Assembly (NCBI GenBank): GCA_947179485.1
Contig: OX359250.1
Span: forward strand, 34,440,783 to 34,504,782
Source of the DNA: Allacma fusca
Lineage: Eukaryota > Arthropoda > Collembola > Symphypleona > Sminthuridae
DNA: 64,000 nt
Direction of reading: 5' to 3'
A program made the position numbers and the translations under genes. Below, one piece after another: positions 60,196 through 64,000 of this stretch. How positions within the stretch are numbered: position 1 is the stretch's first letter; every line of letters begins with the position of its first letter. The notes under the pieces were generated by a model that saw only the letters and a list, made by a program, of their open reading frames with translations, was not told the DNA's origin and did not search any database.

Positions 60196-60369
60196 CTAGC
60201 TTTGAACAACAGACTCGATGCTCTGCGAGATATTTTCTACAGAACTTCGATGAACAGCTTTCTTGTGAGTTTCATACGCAATTTTGCTGACGAAATAGTG
60301 ATTACAAATGTTGCAGGTCTGGCTATCAAGACTGCCTTGAATGCTTGGGCAGTAATAGTCGTAAGGCAT
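60196..60369 (-). CDS. C2H2 zinc-finger fragment inside the inverted-repeat element
   Basis: MPYDYYCPSIQGSLDSQTCN continues ICNHYFVSKIAYETH and KKAVH. The motif C-x2-C-x12-H-x4-H is complete. A PYD.YCPS..L..R/QTC block before a single finger is a feature I associate with transposon-linked hypothetical proteins of arthropods, from memory only. 57 residues, probably the end of a longer broken frame. Function unknown. Confidence 0.45.
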   Translation of the reverse strand: MPYDYYCPSIQGSLDSQTCNICNHYFVSKIAYETHKKAVHRSSVENISQSIESVVQS

Positions 60370-60511
60370 GGTATCGAGATTCCTGTCAACTGCATTTTAC
60401 ATTACGCGAAGCAATAAATCGCCAAAAAAGCCAGTTGAATCATCCGGTTTGGAAACGCATATTCCTGTGTATATTGATTTAAAAGCACCGGAGCCGGGAT
60501 AAATCTTGATA

Positions 60512-60667
60512 TCAAGACCTTGTTAAAATTGCTTCGCCAAGGACGGCAACATCGGAGATCATGGCATCGTATGATTTGCAAAACATACTGCGATTGACGA
60601 ACATGTTTCTGCAGCCACTCTTGAGTGAGCCAAGTTGCTCATATTTATCATAAACGTTAGGACGCAT
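60512..60667 (-). pseudogene. Upstream coding-like fragment of the same element
   Basis: The minus strand gives MRPNVYDKYEQLGSLKSGCR, then NMFVNRSMFCKSYDAMISDV, ending LTRS-stop (52 residues). It lies 140 bp upstream of the zinc-finger frame on the same strand, so the two could be parts of one broken gene. Confidence 0.35.
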
Positions 60668-61032
60668 GTATGTTCATGAATGTGCTCACGTGTAGTAAAT
60701 AATTGTAATAACGAACTTATTGTTATATTTTAGTTATTGGTCCCCGTGTGGATTTTTGTATTTGATTCTCCGTATCTACAATCATTTAATTAAAACCCGT
60801 TACATTTAAGGCTATTTATTGCTTCATGTGTCCTAAATTCAGTGAAACGTCATCAGTGAAATTACCCCCACCCCCCTGCAGTATGTAAAAATCATCAACC
60901 CTAAAACCCCCTCCCCCCGGGGAAATGAAACGTTATTTATGCACGTCCTCCAAGCTCAAAAAGTTATGAAAATTATTAGTTTTTAAGATAAAAATAAAAT
61001 ATTTCCTTCTACAGAATACGAACGAGAGCATC

Positions 61033-61221
61033 ATGTGCTCTGATCAGTTGAAAATCGAACTTTCAACTGATCAGAGTTATCAAGATTTTTGTAATCTACG
61101 TGCTAATTACAAAATTATTGCTGTAGAAGATGAAGTGGATAAGCGTTGGGTATCAGTTTTTAAAATTGACAAGGCAGTTCCTGTTAGCAAGCAGTGTCAG
61201 AAATCGTTTTTAGTCTTCTAA
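61033..61221 (+). other. Short open frame with hairpin, unrecognised
   Basis: A 62-residue frame (MCSDQLKIELSTDQSYQDFC then NLRANYKIIAVEDEVDKRW) that starts inside the 61038-61076 hairpin. Protein-like composition but no known domain. It might be a transposon or exon remnant. Confidence 0.25.
61038..61076. repeat. Perfect 16-bp stem hairpin
   Basis: CTCTGATCAGTTGAAA, loop ATCGAAC, then TTTCAACTGATCAGAG. Confidence 0.95.
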
Positions 61222-61509
61222 AATTGATTGGACGGACAGGCGTAATTCTATGTCCGTTAGTTTGATCAAAGCTGAATTACAAGTTAAACTCAATTTTGAA
61301 CTCACTTTTTTGGAATACATGGGCAAGGCAGAAAATAAAACCCTCCTGCTTAAGGCCAAGTCGTCTGACAAGTATGTTGGAAATGATTAGATTTTCATAA
61401 TAGGAATATTGTTATATTAAACCATTTATCGGTAATAAAACGAACACTTTAAGTATTACTTAAATACTACTTACTATGTTTTTTCACCATAAACCTACAC
61501 AACTTAAAA

Positions 61510-61790
61510 TTTTGACGAGAAGGGGGACAAGGTTTTTGTTGTCCCGACTTTCGGGACGGGACTGGGGACAACATTTTTTAAAAAATTTTGGGGACGGGAC
61601 GGGGACAACGTTTTTGTCCCCATGTCTCGACTTTCGGGACGGGACCGGGAACGTTTTTAAAATTTTTGGCGGACGGGACGGGGACACGATTTTTGTCACC
61701 GTGTCCCAATTGTCGGGACGGGACTGGGGACAAAGGTTTTGAAAAAATATCGGGACGGGGACGGGACAGGAATTTTGTGCCCAATAGAAG
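61510..61790. repeat. GGGACGGGAC-rich imperfect tandem repeat
   Basis: About three units of 75-90 bp, each with GTCCCGACTTTCGGGACGGG or a variant, GGGGACAA and a TTTTTAAAA segment. It contains many internal inverted words (GTCCC/GGGAC). It may be the interior of another hAT-like element, but no ends were found. Confidence 0.7.
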
Positions 61791-61799
61791 CTCTAATTG

Positions 61800-62766
61800 T
61801 AACAACAGATAAAGCAGCAACAGTAACATACAAAATGTTGTAAAAAGAGTGATTACTAAATATTAGGTAATTTCTTAAATAGGTTAGAAAAGGGGAAAAT
61901 GGCATAACCAATTCCCTTTTATGTTAAGACTAGCATGCAAGCCATCCACCCAGGTGGATGGGAAAATTGGGATAGCATAGGTTTGTAAATCATTTAAAAT
62001 ATTTAACTTAATATATAATTAGGCCATTTTTACATATAAGGCTGTTCTCCGTTTAAATAAATGCAACGGATCCTTTAAACCTCTAATTGGGTAAAATCTG
62101 TGACAGAAACCAACTTCGTCGCTTATTAATACCTTTATACATAATTTTTTTCCTTACTTTCCTTGTAAAGGTAAGTTAAATTTAAATTTTTTTAAAATCT
62201 ATTTGAAATTAAGGGAGTCAACTCTGATCAGGCCAGGGTACAAAAAAAAAATAACAAAGGCCCTCATATTCCATGCGGAAAGGTCTTTCTATTTATTTGA
62301 CTATTTATGTTATTCAAAGTCCCCCGTCACTGACACCTACATACATAAGCAATGGCTTAATATTCACTGTCTTACCTACATTTCGTATATAGGTTTTTGA
62401 AGTAACTTCACTGTTGTATTGACTTCATCTGTAGCCACAATTAAACATCGAATGAAACTGGCATAGTAGCTAGATATCAAACCTTCTCTTAGGAAAACTA
62501 AATGCATCCTATTTATGTTAGCAACATTGGCACAGACTTTGGTCAGAATAGGATTAACTGATTTTAAAAAACTGAAGCCTCTCCTTTTATTACGTGAAGT
62601 TCTCAAAGAATAATTTTTAGAATAATTGTTCTCAAACGTTTCCGTGGCATAAATGTTTTTTTGAAAATATTTAAATGCTGTTTAATAAATAGGGGCTGTG
62701 CAGGGTACTAATAAAATGGTAATTAAATTAGCAATTGTCTGCAATTTGAAATTGTCCTAGTTTATA
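61800..62766. other. No gene recognised
   Basis: AT-rich sequence with short frames and no family match. Confidence 0.4.
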
Positions 62767-63597
62767 CAGTAAAACCTGTATAAAGTGACCACCTATACAG
62801 TGGTCTCCTGTTCACAGTGGCCAGTATAATGTGTCCCCGTCATGCGCCCTATGTTTTAACATTACGTTAACCCTGTATACAGTGGTTTTCTCTATAGTGG
62901 TCCCCTGTCAATAATGGACCCGGGCTGATGTCCATTCATTACGAAATGCATGCTTCGAACTCTGAATACAGTGGTCAGCATTAAAAACCATGTGCACACG
63001 AAATCGTCGCTCATAATTTCTATAGATTTCTAAGATTATTCTAGATTACGGTTTCTTAAATAAAGCATATTCCCAGTACCATACCTCCATACCACGCACA
63101 GTTCAAAAACACTTTGATTTCCTTTTCAAAAAAATAGAAATATTAGAATTATTGGAAAATCTCAAAGTGAAAGTGGTAAGCAGGATAGCCAGCAAGCAAT
63201 GGTTGGATTGAACCTTGGAAGAAGAAACATTATATTTGTTTAAATTATACTATATTTACGGAGAATCTGCCGGGGTCAATAATAAAGTAATTTTACGATA
63301 GTTGGTAGCTATTTCACGTAGTATTCAAAAACAATATTTAGAATTACCGTATAGAATTATCGTTATACAGAATATCTTGCTACCACACGTTAAAAAATTT
63401 TAAACGGTCAAAAATTAGTGATTATGTAAAAAAAATGCGGCCGTTTCAAGCATGTCTTCTTAAACGCGTTAAAATACTCATTTACTATATGCACCCTATA
63501 TAGTGGTCCATGACCATTATACTGAGTATAGTGGTCACTGTACATAGTGGTCAAATATTAGGTTCCCTAGAGAAACCACTATATACAGGTTTTACTG
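62767..63597. mobile_element. pogo/Tigger-like (Tc1-mariner) non-autonomous element
   Basis: The inverted ends CAGTAAAACCTGTATA and TATACAGGTTTTACTG are flanked by TA on both sides (62765-62766 and 63598-63599), the TA target duplication of Tc1-mariner elements. TACAGTGGTC-like words are repeated near both ends. 831 bp, with no transposase frame. Confidence 0.85.
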
Positions 63598-63694
63598 TAT
63601 TCATTTTGCTGGAACCCATTATTAAAGTTATAAGAATTGACCACAAAGTATTAGCTATCAAATACCCTAATTTTTGACCACCAAAGTGTAATAA

Positions 63695-63755
63695 TTGACA
63701 GCGTTCTGGGTTACTAAAAACAATTATTGTTTTTAGTAACCCAGAACGCTGTCAA
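63695..63755. repeat. 61-bp perfect palindrome
   Basis: The left arm TTGACAGCGTTCTGGGTTAC then TAAAAACAAT, a single central T, and an exact inverted copy to 63755. A 7-bp AGCTATC/GATAGCT pair lies further out (near 63652 and 63763), so a larger decayed inverted repeat is likely, perhaps a small MITE. Confidence 0.95.
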
Positions 63756-63769
63756 TGCACGATAGCTAC

Positions 63770-64000
63770 ATCGTTTTAATTAATTTTATGTCTGACATGT
63801 GTTGGTGGACCCCAAAGTTATTCTTATACTCTACTTACTCTCACATCCAAAGTTAGAACTTACTCGTGGTAGTTAAAAGATGATGGCCAATCAATAGTGG
63901 CCAAACTGTACTAAATATTCAAAGGCGTACACAATAAGCTAGTAGTTGATTCGAATTAACCATACAAATTTCAAGATGCAAGATAGTAACTTGTTAATAA
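63770..64000. other. Window end, nothing recognised
   Basis: No feature supported. Confidence 0.4.

Larger units (their letters stand above)
59903..60943. mobile_element. DNA element with 19-bp inverted ends
   Basis: TGCATAAATAACGTTTCAT (59903-59921) recurs as a perfect inverted copy at 60925-60943, next to C-rich tracts on both inner sides (CCCCCC near 59945-59990 and 60855-60920). I could not identify a clean target-site duplication, so superfamily is open. It contains two minus-strand coding fragments, one a C2H2 zinc finger. Confidence 0.65.

Overview
This is a 64-kb AT-rich animal nuclear window, most likely from an arthropod; a springtail would fit but nothing here proves it. It has spliced genes with GT-AG introns, a neuroligin, a TMC-family membrane protein, a dense load of hAT-type DNA transposons, a LINE fragment, an LTR retrotransposon, satellites and minisatellites. 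No bacterial-type genes are present. One run of 200 N lies at 43501-43700. Exon limits were read by eye from splice sites, reading phase and family motifs, with no alignment run.

Positions 1-18.35 kb hold a minus-strand tandem array of secreted serine-protease-homologue genes. Two families alternate as pairs in units of about 5 kb. Family I has a Pro/Thr-rich linker and an HSRPF..SAH..FDYGLIHL..EWGSPV core. Family II has a signal peptide, an ILKG-type amino end and a FNYGIIHL..YDWGAPV core. Three pairs are readable (2269-5159, 7274-10090, 12181-17103), with relics at both ends (1-525 and 18195-18340). No copy keeps the catalytic serine: it is Trp in all but one copy, where it is Asp. Several copies are broken by a frameshift, a stop codon or loss of the TATA box. 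hAT elements in the units act as markers for the order of duplications.

Positions 19698-38146 hold the C-terminal half of a plus-strand neuroligin in eight exons with matching phases: the rest of the esterase-like domain, a stalk, one transmembrane segment and a long cytoplasmic tail. Its large introns carry 28-, 63- and 31-bp tandem repeats and a long CT-rich tract. The N-terminal half is not found in the window.

Positions 38-49 kb are mostly intergenic and rich in mobile elements: a 201-bp hAT MITE, an LTR with retrotransposon leader running into the N gap, another hAT MITE beside a two-exon fragment of cytosolic aspartate aminotransferase, and a LINE interrupted by a hAT-like element that is itself interrupted by a second hAT element.

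Positions 49229-54592 hold a nearly complete minus-strand TMC-family gene of at least 16 exons. From 54.6 kb to the end there is a satellite array of about 156 bp (56.35-58.5 kb), transposon-like coding fragments including a C2H2 zinc-finger peptide between terminal inverted repeats, a pogo/Tigger-like element with TA target duplication, and several perfect hairpins.
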